Source: Mucilaginibacter sp.
GTDB taxonomy: Bacteria > Bacteroidota > Bacteroidia > Sphingobacteriales > Sphingobacteriaceae
Direction of reading: 5' to 3'
DNA length: 64,000 bases
Assembly: GCA_030445275.1 (NCBI GenBank)
Contig: JAUCSE010000034.1
Coordinates: 53,428-117,427 of the forward strand
The position numbers and the translations under genes were made by a program. The notes under the pieces were generated by a model. It saw only the letters and a list, made by a program, of their open reading frames with translations. It searched no databases and was not told where the DNA came from. Position 1 is the first letter of the stretch; each line of letters opens with the position of its first letter. Of the stretch, positions 18,776 through 26,940 are shown piece by piece.

Positions 18776-19498
18776 ATGATAACAGACTATTCAAAAAAAT
18801 CAACCAACGAAGAGATAAGAGCCAGATTTGATAATGATGTTGAGCGTTTCTCGAACCTTGATACCGGCCAGCTAACAACCATTGACGCCCCCATAACCAT
18901 GGAGCTTTGTACCGAAGCTGCAAAATATATTAACCCCGGTGCAAAAAACTTGCTGGATATTGGTTGCGGTGCAGGTAACTATACCTTAAAAATGCTAAGC
19001 AAGATCAGTAATTTAAACTGCACTTTAAATGATCTGAGCATGCCAATGCTGCAACGCGCCAAAGAACGTGTATCGGCACAAACCAATGGCGAGGTAAAGT
19101 TATTACAGGATGATATGCGTAACCTTAACCTGCCGGATAATAACTTTGATATTATACTGGCTTCGGCAACCTTTCATCATTTACGTGATGATGCTGATTG
19201 GGAAAATGTGTTCAGCAAAATGTATAATGCCCTAAAACCCGGTGGCAGCATTTGGATATCAGATCTGATAGCCCATGACGCTGAACCGTTAAACAGGCTG
19301 TTCCAACAACGCTACAGTGATTACCTGGAGACCCTTGGTGGGCCGGAATACCGGCAAAAAGTATTAGATTATATAGCGCGTGAGGATACCCCGAGATCTG
19401 TAAATTATCAAATTGATCTGTTAAAAAAAGTGGGATTTAAAGATGTAGAGATACTGCATAAAAACTCTTATTTCGCAGCTTTTGGGGGAGTGAAGTAA
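18776..19498 (+). CDS. Class I SAM-dependent methyltransferase
   Basis: A 240-residue Rossmann methyltransferase. Motif I is LLDIGCGAGNYTLKM (about residues 61-75), the acidic loop is LNDLSMPML, and the later motifs are DIILASATFHHLRDDADW and ALKPGGSIWISDL. The C-terminal third is helical, with a NYQIDLLKKVGFKDVEILHK segment typical of Methyltransf_25/UbiE-like small-molecule methylases. The substrate is unknown. It is followed after 17 bases by a perfect 14-bp inverted repeat and then ppnP. Confidence 0.85.
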   Translation: MITDYSKKSTNEEIRARFDNDVERFSNLDTGQLTTIDAPITMELCTEAAKYINPGAKNLLDIGCGAGNYTLKMLSKISNLNCTLNDLSMPMLQRAKERVSAQTNGEVKLLQDDMRNLNLPDNNFDIILASATFHHLRDDADWENVFSKMYNALKPGGSIWISDLIAHDAEPLNRLFQQRYSDYLETLGGPEYRQKVLDYIAREDTPRSVNYQIDLLKKVGFKDVEILHKNSYFAAFGGVK

Positions 19499-19515
19499 TT
19501 TAAATGGGGTAGAAG

Positions 19516-19544
19516 CTTACCGAAGTTTTAAAAACTTCGGTAAG
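19516..19544. repeat. Perfect 14-bp inverted repeat between methyltransferase and ppnP
   Basis: CTTACCGAAGTTTT and AAAACTTCGGTAAG flank a single A. As RNA it would form a CTTACCGAAG/CTTCGGTAAG stem with an A/T loop. It could act as a terminator without a long T-tract, or be a small dispersed palindrome. Confidence 0.65.
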
Positions 19545-19568
19545 TTTGATGCCACAAATAAAAAGGTA

Positions 19569-19850
19569 ATGATAAACGTAAACGAATATTTTGACGGCGC
19601 TGTAAAATCACTCGCCTATACTACTGCCGAAGGTAAATCAACCATTGGGGTTATTGAAAGCGGCGAATATGAATTTGGCACATCAAGCCATGAAACTATG
19701 ACTGTTATTGAAGGTGAACTGGTAGCGTTGTTACCGGGCGCGCAAGATTGGAAGAGCTTTACCAATGGGCAGTCGTTCGAGGTGCCCGCAAAAACCTCAT
19801 TTAAAGTAAGGGCCGTTGCACAAACATCATATTTGTGTAAATACAGGTAG
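19569..19850 (+). CDS. ppnP: Pyrimidine/purine nucleoside phosphorylase PpnP
   Basis: A 93-residue cupin-like protein (DUF1255/PpnP family). The family pattern is plain: IESGEYEFGTSSHETMTVIE, GELVALLPGAQDWKSF and FEVPAKTSFKVRAVAQTSYL ending in CKYR. PpnP splits several nucleosides by phosphorolysis to the free base and ribose-1-phosphate. Length matches E. coli PpnP (94). Stands alone after the methyltransferase gene. Confidence 0.9.
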   Translation: MINVNEYFDGAVKSLAYTTAEGKSTIGVIESGEYEFGTSSHETMTVIEGELVALLPGAQDWKSFTNGQSFEVPAKTSFKVRAVAQTSYLCKYR

Positions 19851-19855
19851 GTCAC

Positions 19856-19981
19856 TCAATTTTGCCTTTGTATATAGTTTGGTTGAGATGAGGCCCATTT
19901 CTGGTTATAGTGATGCACTAATAAAAACAGGAGTATATAAAATAGTATGGTGAAAAACACCGCTATATATTCTTTTTTCAT
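19856..19981 (-). CDS. Small single-pass membrane protein (41 residues)
   Basis: An ATG at 19981 opens a 41-residue frame ending 5 bases from the convergent ppnP stop. Residues 5-22 (YIAVFFTILFYILLFLLV) form one clear membrane segment after MKKE, followed by a polar tail HHYNQKWASSQPNYIQRQN. The positive start then hydrophobic core is typical of real small membrane proteins. No family is recognised and no ribosome site is obvious. Confidence 0.4.
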   Translation of the reverse strand: MKKEYIAVFFTILFYILLFLLVHHYNQKWASSQPNYIQRQN

Positions 19982-20153
19982 GGCTAAGGCATATAAATAT
20001 CAGGATAAGCTTGCCCCTAATATAATTAATTACAGGTTTAGGGGCCCAATTGTTTATAAAAACAACCTGATAAACCGGCTCTATTTAATTTGGAACAATT
20101 ATATTTGATAACGTCATGAACGTGATGAAAATTATACCCAAATTTATTTGATC

Positions 20154-20483
20154 ATGGATACTTCACTTATTACTACCAGTACAAGTTTAGAAGGCTATCG
20201 TATAGTAAAACACTTAGGCGTAGTGCGTGGTATTACCGTACGCAGCCGTAGTATTGGGGGCAACATTGCCGGCGGGTTTCAATCGTTATTTGGCGGCCGG
20301 CTCTCTATTTATGTTGAGCTTTGCGAACACACCAGGGAAGAGGCTTATCAGCTATTAATACAACACGCCCGGGTGGCAGGTGCCAATGCAATTATTAATA
20401 TGCGTTATGATGCCAATGAAATAATGCAGGGCATTACCGAAGTTTTGGCATACGGCACCGCGGTAGTGGTCGAAAAGATTTAG
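20154..20483 (+). CDS. YbjQ/UPF0145 family heavy-metal-binding-like protein
   Basis: Read from the ATG at 20154 it gives 109 residues, the usual length of YbjQ (an upstream in-frame TTG at 20148 adds only two residues). Conserved features are LEGYRIVKHLGVVRGITVRS, the GGNIAGGFQSLFGG loop, and ARVAGANAIINMRYDA with a final YGTAVVVEKI. The fold is a pentameric alpha/beta protein of unknown function, named for a weak heavy-metal-domain likeness. A TATATTTG -7 box lies at 20100-20107, without a -33 partner. Confidence 0.85.
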   Translation: MDTSLITTSTSLEGYRIVKHLGVVRGITVRSRSIGGNIAGGFQSLFGGRLSIYVELCEHTREEAYQLLIQHARVAGANAIINMRYDANEIMQGITEVLAYGTAVVVEKI

Positions 20484-20491
20484 GTTTCTTG

Positions 20492-20689
20492 CTAATCAAA
20501 ATAGCTTAACGGTATATGTTTCCACATACCGTGCGATAGGTGGCCGGTAAGCAATTCGTAAATAAGGTACAGGGGCCAAAATATATAGCACAGTATAAGT
20601 AGTATGACAGAGTGGTTATAATACCAGTTTATCATTAATGCATATATGCCTAATAATAAGTATAAAATACTTGAATCTTTCTTATTCAT
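20492..20689 (-). CDS. Small two-segment membrane protein (65 residues)
   Basis: Sixty-five residues with two hydrophobic stretches, ILYLLLGIYALMINWY (8-23) and SVILLILCYIFWPLYLIYEL (27-46), and a polar C-terminus LTGHLSHGMWKHIPLSYFD. The start MNKKD is positively charged. It converges with the YbjQ gene 8 bases away. No family is recognised; the aromatic-rich membrane segments argue for a real product. Confidence 0.55.
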   Translation of the reverse strand: MNKKDSSILYLLLGIYALMINWYYNHSVILLILCYIFWPLYLIYELLTGHLSHGMWKHIPLSYFD

Positions 20690-21009
20690 AATATTTGGTA
20701 GTTAGTTTGAAGCAAATTTTGAAGCAATTATTTATACTAAGTTAAAAATTAACTTTCAGTTTTTGGTTTTGCCATTATGTTTGCAACTGTTTAGGCAGTA
20801 TACACGTGCTTAAAACTGCTGTAACGGGACTCCGAAAACCAATAAGTTTTCCACAAATTAACAAAAAGGCTTAAAAAGGCCTGTTTATCCACATTTTTAG
20901 TGATAACTTTTATTATTTAATATATACTACTTAATAACAATAAACTATGTTTGTGAAAACAATTCACACCTAATAAAGGTTAACTTTTTTAAACAATTAA
21001 AAACTTATC
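20690..21009. other. AT-rich intergenic region with two DnaA-box-like sites
   Basis: This 320-base divergent gap contains TTTTCCACA at 20847-20855 and a perfect DnaA-box sequence TTATCCACA at 20885-20893, in the same orientation 38 bases apart, followed by a strongly AT-rich stretch (20900-21000). It also has CAGTATACACGTG near 20797. The promoter of the 71-residue gene must lie here. I see no gene. Confidence 0.4.
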
Positions 21010-21225
21010 ATGGCAACACCTACAAATGGCGGCATTACCGCCTATTCAGTGAAAACAAAAACTAAGAATGTACCAATGCTTGATCCTACAATTGATGTAA
21101 AATCAGGCAGGTATATTGCTACAGGTAAAGACAGTGCAGGCAACAAAATGGCTGCTATTATGAGCAAGGCTACTGCCGAAGGTCATATTTCAAGCGGAGC
21201 TGCTAAAAAAGGCAGTGGCTGGTAA
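21010..21225 (+). CDS. Hypothetical small basic protein (71 residues)
   Basis: A 71-residue protein with no signal peptide or membrane segment, rich in Lys, Thr, Gly and Ala. Visible segments are ITAYSVKTKTKNVPMLDP, GRYIATGKDSAGNKMAAIMS and a Gly/Lys tail SSGAAKKGSGW. It has roughly twice as many basic as acidic residues. The short beta-like repeats with a KDSAGNK turn suggest a compact fold, and nucleic-acid binding is possible but is only inference. A strong terminator follows, so it has its own transcript. Confidence 0.6.
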   Translation: MATPTNGGITAYSVKTKTKNVPMLDPTIDVKSGRYIATGKDSAGNKMAAIMSKATAEGHISSGAAKKGSGW

Positions 21226-21261
21226 ATAATATTGTTACCTGGCAGATATGCACAGTACAAG

Positions 21262-21298
21262 ATAAGGCAGGACTTTTACGAAAGATCCTGCCTTATTT
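21262..21298. terminator. Bidirectional rho-independent terminator
   Basis: ATAAGGCAGGA pairs with TCCTGCCTTAT around a short loop (CTTTTACGAAAGA), between the convergent 71-residue gene and the CYTH gene. Confidence 0.85.
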
Positions 21299-21300
21299 AT

Positions 21301-21768
21301 TTACCATTCTTTAAAAGGATGAGCTGATAGATTGGAGTTGTAATATTTTTCCTGACCGGTCACTTCCTGTGTTACCCAATGCGGGAGTTTAAATTGTTCA
21401 TTTTCCTGTTCCAGCTCAATTTCGGCAACTATAAGGCCTTCGTTGTCGCCGCTAAATACATCTACTTCCCATAGTTTATTTTCAAAATTTATACAATAAC
21501 GGGTTTTTTGTATAATAGGGCCGGCAAATTTATCAAGCATTTCAATGCCATCTTCAATAGGTATTGTATATTCATACTCACTGCGTGTAAACCCCAATGT
21601 TTCTCCCTTAAAAGTTAAGCAGGCATATTGATCTGTAACTCTTATCCTTATCGTTTTAGTAGCATCATTAACAATATATCCCTGTTTAAAATTTGTGCCA
21701 ACAGGTTTGGATAATTGTTGCCATTGTATGGCATCTACCAAAAATTTTCTTTCAATTTCTATACCCAT
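21301..21768 (-). CDS. CYTH-domain protein (triphosphate tunnel metalloenzyme)
   Basis: A 155-residue CYTH protein. The N-terminal ExExK signature is EIERKFLV (residues 4-11). Charged strands of the tunnel follow: TIRIRVTDQYACLTFKG, SEYEYTIPIEDG, QKTRYCINF, WEVDVFSGDNEGLIVAEIEL and VTGQEKYYNSNLS. Proteins of this small single-domain type hydrolyse inorganic triphosphate or thiamine triphosphate with Mg2+ or Mn2+; a cyclase role is less likely. The gene is monocistronic. Confidence 0.87.
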   Translation of the reverse strand: MGIEIERKFLVDAIQWQQLSKPVGTNFKQGYIVNDATKTIRIRVTDQYACLTFKGETLGFTRSEYEYTIPIEDGIEMLDKFAGPIIQKTRYCINFENKLWEVDVFSGDNEGLIVAEIELEQENEQFKLPHWVTQEVTGQEKYYNSNLSAHPFKEW

Positions 21769-22014
21769 TAGTAAATTTAATTTTTGTTATTAATTAAACA
21801 GCGTTAATTGGCCTTTGTTGCAATAGTGGTTGTAACAAGTTTTTTATTTTTTTGATTCGAATACAAAGTACCTTAAATAACTATATTGTGCCACTAAATT
21901 AGTGTTCTGTTATACTACAAATTGTAAAAATATGTTAAAGATATGCCACGCCTTAGGTATGCTGTTGCTTAAATAGATATATTTAGCCATCTTTTTAATT
22001 TACCCTTAACCATA

Positions 22015-24759
22015 ATGATGAATTTAAGAAAATTTGCCTTAATACTCACTTTATTAGTTGCAGCCGGTTTATCGGCATATTCTCAAAACGACACAATTAG
22101 TGTAAAAACAATTGTAGCCAAAACAGAAAAATTTAATTCAGGGCACCCGGTTGAAAAAGTTTATCTGCAATTTGATAAACCTTATTATGCCGTTGGCGAT
22201 ACCGCATGGTTTAAGGTGTATTTAACTATGGATGTGCATATACCTTCAAATATTAGTAAGGTTGTTTATGTAGATATTTTAAATAGCAAGGATTCAATAG
22301 TACAAAAATTGAAATTACCTGTATTAGGTAGTACTGCTTTTGGAGATATATTACTAAACAAATCTCTTTACAGACAAGACAACTATCATATAAGGGCATA
22401 TACTAACTGGATGCGTAATTCAGACGCGGCTTATTTTTTTAGTAAAACTATACCCGTTGGCAGCAGTGTTGATAAAGATGTTATTACTAATGCCTCAATA
22501 ACGGGTTCGGTTAAAAGTGGCAATGCAAAGATTGATGCTTTAATTCATTACAATACCCCGGACGGCCGCGCATATGCAGGCAGAAAAGTAAACTGGAAGA
22601 TACAAAGCAATGATGACGAAACATTAGGCAAGGGTAAAGAAACTACAGATGCCCTGGGCAATGCAAACATTACATTTACAACCAAAAAAACGGATGTTAT
22701 AGATGTTATAAATACGGCGGTGCTGGTTACTTCTTTGGATCTGGATAATAAATCAGCTAATAATTCATTTTCCTTAAAACATGCTGTGGCGCCAATGGAT
22801 GTTCAATTTTTCCCGGAGGGCGGCGACTTAATAAACGGAATAAAAAACAGGGTGGCTTTTAAGGCCATAAAACCTAATGGGTTAGGCATTGATGTAAAGG
22901 GTACTATTACAGATAATACAGGTGCGGTAGTAGCTACAATAACAAGCCAGCATTTGGGTATGGGGGTATTTGAGTTGCAGCCCGAAAATGGTAAAACCTA
23001 TAAAGCAAGTATAACTTTTCCGGACGGCACACAAAATAATTACAATTTGCCCGCTGCAAAAAACAACGGTATGACGATAAATGTATCAAATGCCGATCCT
23101 GAAAAAGTAATTATTACTTACTATGCAAGCGATGAATTTTTCCAGGCTAACCGGAATAAAACCATTGGTACCGTAGGGCAGGTAGGGCAAATAATTTGTT
23201 ATGGAACGCAAATTCCTCTGGTAACCAAGGCGTGGTCGCGCTCTGTTCTTAAAAGCAGCCTTACCAGCGGTATTGTTAAGTTTACAATTTTTGCACCAAA
23301 CGGTGATGCATTAGCCGAGCGCAGTGTTTTTGTACAACGCGATGATCAGTTAAAAATTGATCTTAAAACAGAAAAAACATCCTATGCGCCAAGGCAAAAA
23401 GTAACGGTAAATGTTTCGGCAAAAAAGGCTGCTGCGCCATCAGAGGCTAATTTATCAGTAACTGTGATTGATGAAACAAAGGTACCTTATGATGAAAACG
23501 CAGAAACAACTATCTTAACCAGTTTACTACTCACATCTGATTTGAAGGGGTATGTTGAAAAACCCAACTATTATTTCAATCACCCTAATGATAAAACAAA
23601 AGCAGACCTTGATGTATTAATGCTAACCCAGGGGTATACCCGCTTTTTATATAAAGATGTATTGGCCAACAGGATACCTGCTGTTAAATTTCTACCCGAA
23701 GACGGTATAACTATATCCGGCACGTTACGCACAGGTTTGGCTATGCCTATATCAAAGGGCCTCGTAAATTTTTCTATAAAGGATAAATATATTTTATTAC
23801 ATACAATGACCAACCAGTTGGGCGAGTTTAAATTTTCGAAAATGTTTTTTCCAGACTCTGTAAGCGCTGTGCTTGATGCAAAAGGTAGTTATAACAGTAA
23901 TAACCTCATGATCATGATTGATAGCGAGCCTTACCTGCAGCCTACCCCTAATCGCACAGCGCCTGATGAGATTGCTAATATTGATACCGCATTAGCCGCA
24001 TATCTTAAAAACAACAAGCAACAGACTCTTAATTCGCATGTATTAAAAGAGGTAGTTATCAAAGACAAGCCTTATGAAAAGAAGCCGAGCCACGAAGATT
24101 ACCCATCGCTTATGGGCCTAAGCAGTATATCAGACCAACAAATTGCCGGCAGTAGCTTAATAGCCTGTGCAAATGTATTTGAATGCTTGCGAACCATGAC
24201 CGCCGGATTAGTATATGATAACGGGGAAATGTACATAAGAAGGGGCCATACAACGGGCGACAGCTCAACACCTGTAGCTATATACTATAATGGATTACCC
24301 GTTGATTTTAATTTTTTATCAAGTATTGATCCTAAAGACGTAGAATCTGTAGAGATATTCATGTCTGATGGCGTAAGCGGCGTTAACAGAAACACTAATA
24401 CAAAAGGGGTTATAGTAGTAAATGCAAAAAAGGTTGATAAACCAAAAATGACAAAAGATCAAATAAAAGCATTGCTGGCTTCGATGGCAAATAGCGCAAC
24501 AAGCTTTTCGCCCAAAGGTTATACTATGCCAAGGGCTTTTTATAACCCTAAATATAATGTAACCGGCGACTCGCCAATAGGTGGCGATTTGCGAAGCACT
24601 ATTTACTGGACCCCCAGGGTAATAACCGATAAAACTACAGGTAACGCAACTTTTGAATATTTTAATGCTGATGCCAAGGGCAGTTACCGCGTTATAATTG
24701 AAGGAATTGATACCGATGGCAATATTGGGCGTACAGTTTATCGCTACAAAGTACAGTAA
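22015..24759 (+). CDS. Exported MG2-domain protein with TonB plug domain
   Basis: A 914-residue exported protein with signal peptide LILTLLVAAGLSAYSQ. After it comes a macroglobulin MG2-like domain (DKPYYAVGDTAWFKVYL near residue 55), further beta-sandwich domains, then near residues 680-810 a TonB-receptor plug-like domain (LKEVVIKDKP, PVAIYYNGLPVDFNFL, DVESVEIFMSDG, GVIVVNAKK). The C-terminal part contains STIYWTPRVITDKTTGNATF and GSYRVIIEGIDTDGNIG, seen in alpha-2-macroglobulin-like proteins. There is no beta-barrel, so it is not a transporter alone; it may act as a surface scaffold. The role is unknown. A terminator follows. Confidence 0.75.
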   Translation: MMNLRKFALILTLLVAAGLSAYSQNDTISVKTIVAKTEKFNSGHPVEKVYLQFDKPYYAVGDTAWFKVYLTMDVHIPSNISKVVYVDILNSKDSIVQKLKLPVLGSTAFGDILLNKSLYRQDNYHIRAYTNWMRNSDAAYFFSKTIPVGSSVDKDVITNASITGSVKSGNAKIDALIHYNTPDGRAYAGRKVNWKIQSNDDETLGKGKETTDALGNANITFTTKKTDVIDVINTAVLVTSLDLDNKSANNSFSLKHAVAPMDVQFFPEGGDLINGIKNRVAFKAIKPNGLGIDVKGTITDNTGAVVATITSQHLGMGVFELQPENGKTYKASITFPDGTQNNYNLPAAKNNGMTINVSNADPEKVIITYYASDEFFQANRNKTIGTVGQVGQIICYGTQIPLVTKAWSRSVLKSSLTSGIVKFTIFAPNGDALAERSVFVQRDDQLKIDLKTEKTSYAPRQKVTVNVSAKKAAAPSEANLSVTVIDETKVPYDENAETTILTSLLLTSDLKGYVEKPNYYFNHPNDKTKADLDVLMLTQGYTRFLYKDVLANRIPAVKFLPEDGITISGTLRTGLAMPISKGLVNFSIKDKYILLHTMTNQLGEFKFSKMFFPDSVSAVLDAKGSYNSNNLMIMIDSEPYLQPTPNRTAPDEIANIDTALAAYLKNNKQQTLNSHVLKEVVIKDKPYEKKPSHEDYPSLMGLSSISDQQIAGSSLIACANVFECLRTMTAGLVYDNGEMYIRRGHTTGDSSTPVAIYYNGLPVDFNFLSSIDPKDVESVEIFMSDGVSGVNRNTNTKGVIVVNAKKVDKPKMTKDQIKALLASMANSATSFSPKGYTMPRAFYNPKYNVTGDSPIGGDLRSTIYWTPRVITDKTTGNATFEYFNADAKGSYRVIIEGIDTDGNIGRTVYRYKVQ

Positions 24760-24777
24760 ACGCCTTAAAGATATTTA

Positions 24778-24806
24778 TAAAGGCCCGCGTTAACACGCGG
24801 GCCTTT
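24778..24806 (+). terminator. Rho-independent terminator
   Basis: AAAGGCCCGCG and CGCGGGCCTTT form a GC-rich stem around TTAACA. It lies 18 bases after the MG2/plug gene stop. Confidence 0.88.
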
Positions 24807-24887
24807 TGCTATATAGAGCTATTGCGAATGTTGATATGTTAAAAACATCCCGCATGAGCTTTAGCGCTTTACAATTACTTTTATTGT

Positions 24888-25466
24888 ATGAATTTTAGCC
24901 GCTACACTAAACTACCAATATTAATTGTTGTAAGTATTGTTATCCTCACTTCCTGCCACAGTAAAAAGGCGGTGATGAAAGGTGAGGCCGGAGAGATAGT
25001 AAAGCCCCAGGCAAGCATAGCCGGTAAATATTCGCAAATTATGGGGGTTGATAAGAGCGACATTAAAAATGGCCGATTATACAATTTTATTGAGCTATGG
25101 GCAGGTACTCCTTATAAATTTGGCGGGCTTGATAAAGATGGAGTAGATTGCTCGGGGTTAGCCTTGCTATTAGAACAACAAGTTTACGGTATTACGCTTC
25201 CGCGCATTACTTACCAGCAGGCAACGGTTATTAAGCGTAAATACGAAGAAGAGTTAAAAGAAGGCGACCTGGTGTTTTTTGATTTTGACGGAAAGGCGCT
25301 TAGTCATGTAGGCATATACCTGCAAAATGGTTATATAGTTCATGCCAGCTCAACTAAAGGGGTAATGATAGTTAAATTACGTAGTCCATCTATGTATAAA
25401 TATTTTTCGCGTGCCGGTTCAGTTAAAACAGAACTTGTTTCAGCACAAGGCGTTGAAAATGAGTAA
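24888..25466 (+). CDS. NlpC/P60-family peptidoglycan hydrolase lipoprotein
   Basis: A 192-residue predicted lipoprotein: hydrophobic segment LPILIVVSIVILTSC with lipobox Cys23. The NlpC/P60 domain carries the catalytic Cys in DGVDCSGLALLLEQQ, the first His in ALSHVGIYLQNG and the third residue in YIVHASSTKGVMIVKL. Such enzymes cleave gamma-D-glutamyl-diaminopimelate or similar bonds in peptidoglycan stem peptides. The N-terminal part (GTPYKFGGLDKDG) is the standard start of the catalytic domain, and there is no SH3 or LysM domain. Monocistronic. Confidence 0.88.
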   Translation: MNFSRYTKLPILIVVSIVILTSCHSKKAVMKGEAGEIVKPQASIAGKYSQIMGVDKSDIKNGRLYNFIELWAGTPYKFGGLDKDGVDCSGLALLLEQQVYGITLPRITYQQATVIKRKYEEELKEGDLVFFDFDGKALSHVGIYLQNGYIVHASSTKGVMIVKLRSPSMYKYFSRAGSVKTELVSAQGVENE

Positions 25467-25596
25467 ATTTCTTTTATAAGTCATTTTCTTGGTCATGCAC
25501 CTATTGCCGGAAGTTTAATCAAAGGTGAAATTCTTCTTTATTTCTTTCTCTTCTTTTATATCGATAGCTAATATAATTTAATAATTTTGCTGGCGT

Positions 25597-25713
25597 ATGT
25601 CAAAACAAGATTACTCTTTCTGGACAAAATATAAGCGATTTGCCGGTACCGAAATATTGTTATACGTAATAATGATATTAGGTATAATACTGGGTATATG
25701 GATATTTAGTTAA
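25597..25713 (+). CDS. Small single-pass membrane protein (38 residues)
   Basis: An ATG-to-TAA frame encodes 38 residues: a polar start MSKQDYSFWTKYKRFAGTE and one membrane segment ILLYVIMILGIILGIWIFS. The aromatic/basic amphipathic start followed by a hydrophobic tail looks like a real tail-anchored small protein. It lies in the 397-base gap between the NlpC and exonuclease genes, and the remainder of the gap has nothing else I can support. Confidence 0.45.
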   Translation: MSKQDYSFWTKYKRFAGTEILLYVIMILGIILGIWIFS

Positions 25714-25863
25714 ATACCTGTATCGGGCATAATCATTACTACTTTGGTAAGGTGGCGAAATTAACTCGGCTATACAATTTGCATTTTTAAAATTAAATAG
25801 GCGAAATTGTTTATTGTGATGATTTTTTTAGATTTTTGCGCTTTATATTCCTGACTTAAAATT

Positions 25864-26874
25864 ATGAAACTGAATTTAATACGCCCGCTCGCTTTCTTTG
25901 ACCTGGAAGCTACAGGGATAAATATTGGCGCTGATAGGATTGTTGAGATATCAGTAATTAAACTCCACCCCGATGGAAGTGAAGAGGTTAAAACATGGCG
26001 CATAAATCCCGAAATGCCCATCCCTATTGAATCATCATTAATACATGGTATTTATGATGAACATATAAAAGACGAGCCTACATTTAAAGCCATAGCGCCC
26101 TTAGTTGCTGAATTTATTGATAACAGCGATCTGGCCGGCTTTAACTCTAATAAATTTGATATCCCTATGCTGATGGAGGAGTTTTTAAGAGCAGGTGTTT
26201 TGTTTGACCTTGATAACCGCCATTTTGTTGATGTACAGAATATATTTCACCAGATGGAGCAGCGTACTTTAAAAGCCGCTTACCAGTTTTATTGCAGCAA
26301 GGATATTATTAACGCCCATAGTGCCGAAGCTGATACGCGTGCCACTATGGAGGTGCTGTTGGCACAAATAGAAAGATACGAGAACCAGGAATGGGAAGAT
26401 AAAAAAGGCAATAAAAGCATACCGGTTGTAAACCATGTAGAAGGCCTGCATAAATTTACCAACCTAAACCGCCCGGTTGATTTTGCCGGCAGATTAGCTT
26501 TTAATGAAGCCGGAGAAGAAGTATTTAACTTTGGTAAGCATAAAGGCAAAAAAGTAGAGGATATATTTAACATCGAGCCAAGCTATTATTCGTGGATGAT
26601 GCAGGGTGATTTTCCCTTATATACCAAACGTAAGCTTGAAGGAATATACAAACGCTGGAACGATAAAAAACAAGCCGAGCGCCAGCAAAAAGCGGCACAA
26701 CCAAAGCCTGTTGCACAAGAGATAGCAAGACCGGAGGCCCAAAAACCTGCTCTTCAAAGAACCTTTAATAAACCTTTCGAAAACAAACCTTTTAAAAAGA
26801 AGGAAGAGCCTGCAGCACCGGTAAATGAAGATATGCTAAAATTATTGGCCGATAAATTTAAGAAGGGATTGTAG
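25864..26874 (+). CDS. DnaQ-type 3'-5' exonuclease with DUF3820-like C-terminal region
   Basis: A 336-residue protein. The N-terminal DEDDh exonuclease domain shows ExoI LAFFDLEATGINIG, ExoII AGFNSNKFDIPMLMEEF and ExoIII with His and Asp in NAHSAEADTRATMEVL. A second domain around residues 220-265 (VFNFGKHKGKKVEDIF, SYYSWMMQGDFPLYTKRKL) matches the DUF3820-type zinc-less module often fused to such exonucleases. The Lys/Pro/Gln-rich linker near 275-320 is probably disordered. It is likely to act on DNA ends or RNA in repair or maintenance; specificity is unknown. Confidence 0.85.
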   Translation: MKLNLIRPLAFFDLEATGINIGADRIVEISVIKLHPDGSEEVKTWRINPEMPIPIESSLIHGIYDEHIKDEPTFKAIAPLVAEFIDNSDLAGFNSNKFDIPMLMEEFLRAGVLFDLDNRHFVDVQNIFHQMEQRTLKAAYQFYCSKDIINAHSAEADTRATMEVLLAQIERYENQEWEDKKGNKSIPVVNHVEGLHKFTNLNRPVDFAGRLAFNEAGEEVFNFGKHKGKKVEDIFNIEPSYYSWMMQGDFPLYTKRKLEGIYKRWNDKKQAERQQKAAQPKPVAQEIARPEAQKPALQRTFNKPFENKPFKKKEEPAAPVNEDMLKLLADKFKKGL

Positions 26875-26875
26875 T

Positions 26876-26918
26876 TAGTGATTAGAGATTAGTTAATTAG
26901 AGATTAGGCATAATCAGC
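26876..26918. repeat. Low-complexity GATTAG repeat
   Basis: Between the exonuclease and queG genes the words TTAGTGATTAG, AGATTAG, TTAATTAG and AGATTAGG follow each other. The same words occur at 33617-33706. Confidence 0.5.
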
Positions 26919-26940
26919 GGAATCCTTTAATCATTAAAAA

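Noticed and set aside
20690..21009. Possible chromosome origin
   Set aside because: Only two DnaA-box-like sites and no dnaA, gyrB, parAB or similar neighbours; a single TTATCCACA also occurs at 60031 by chance.
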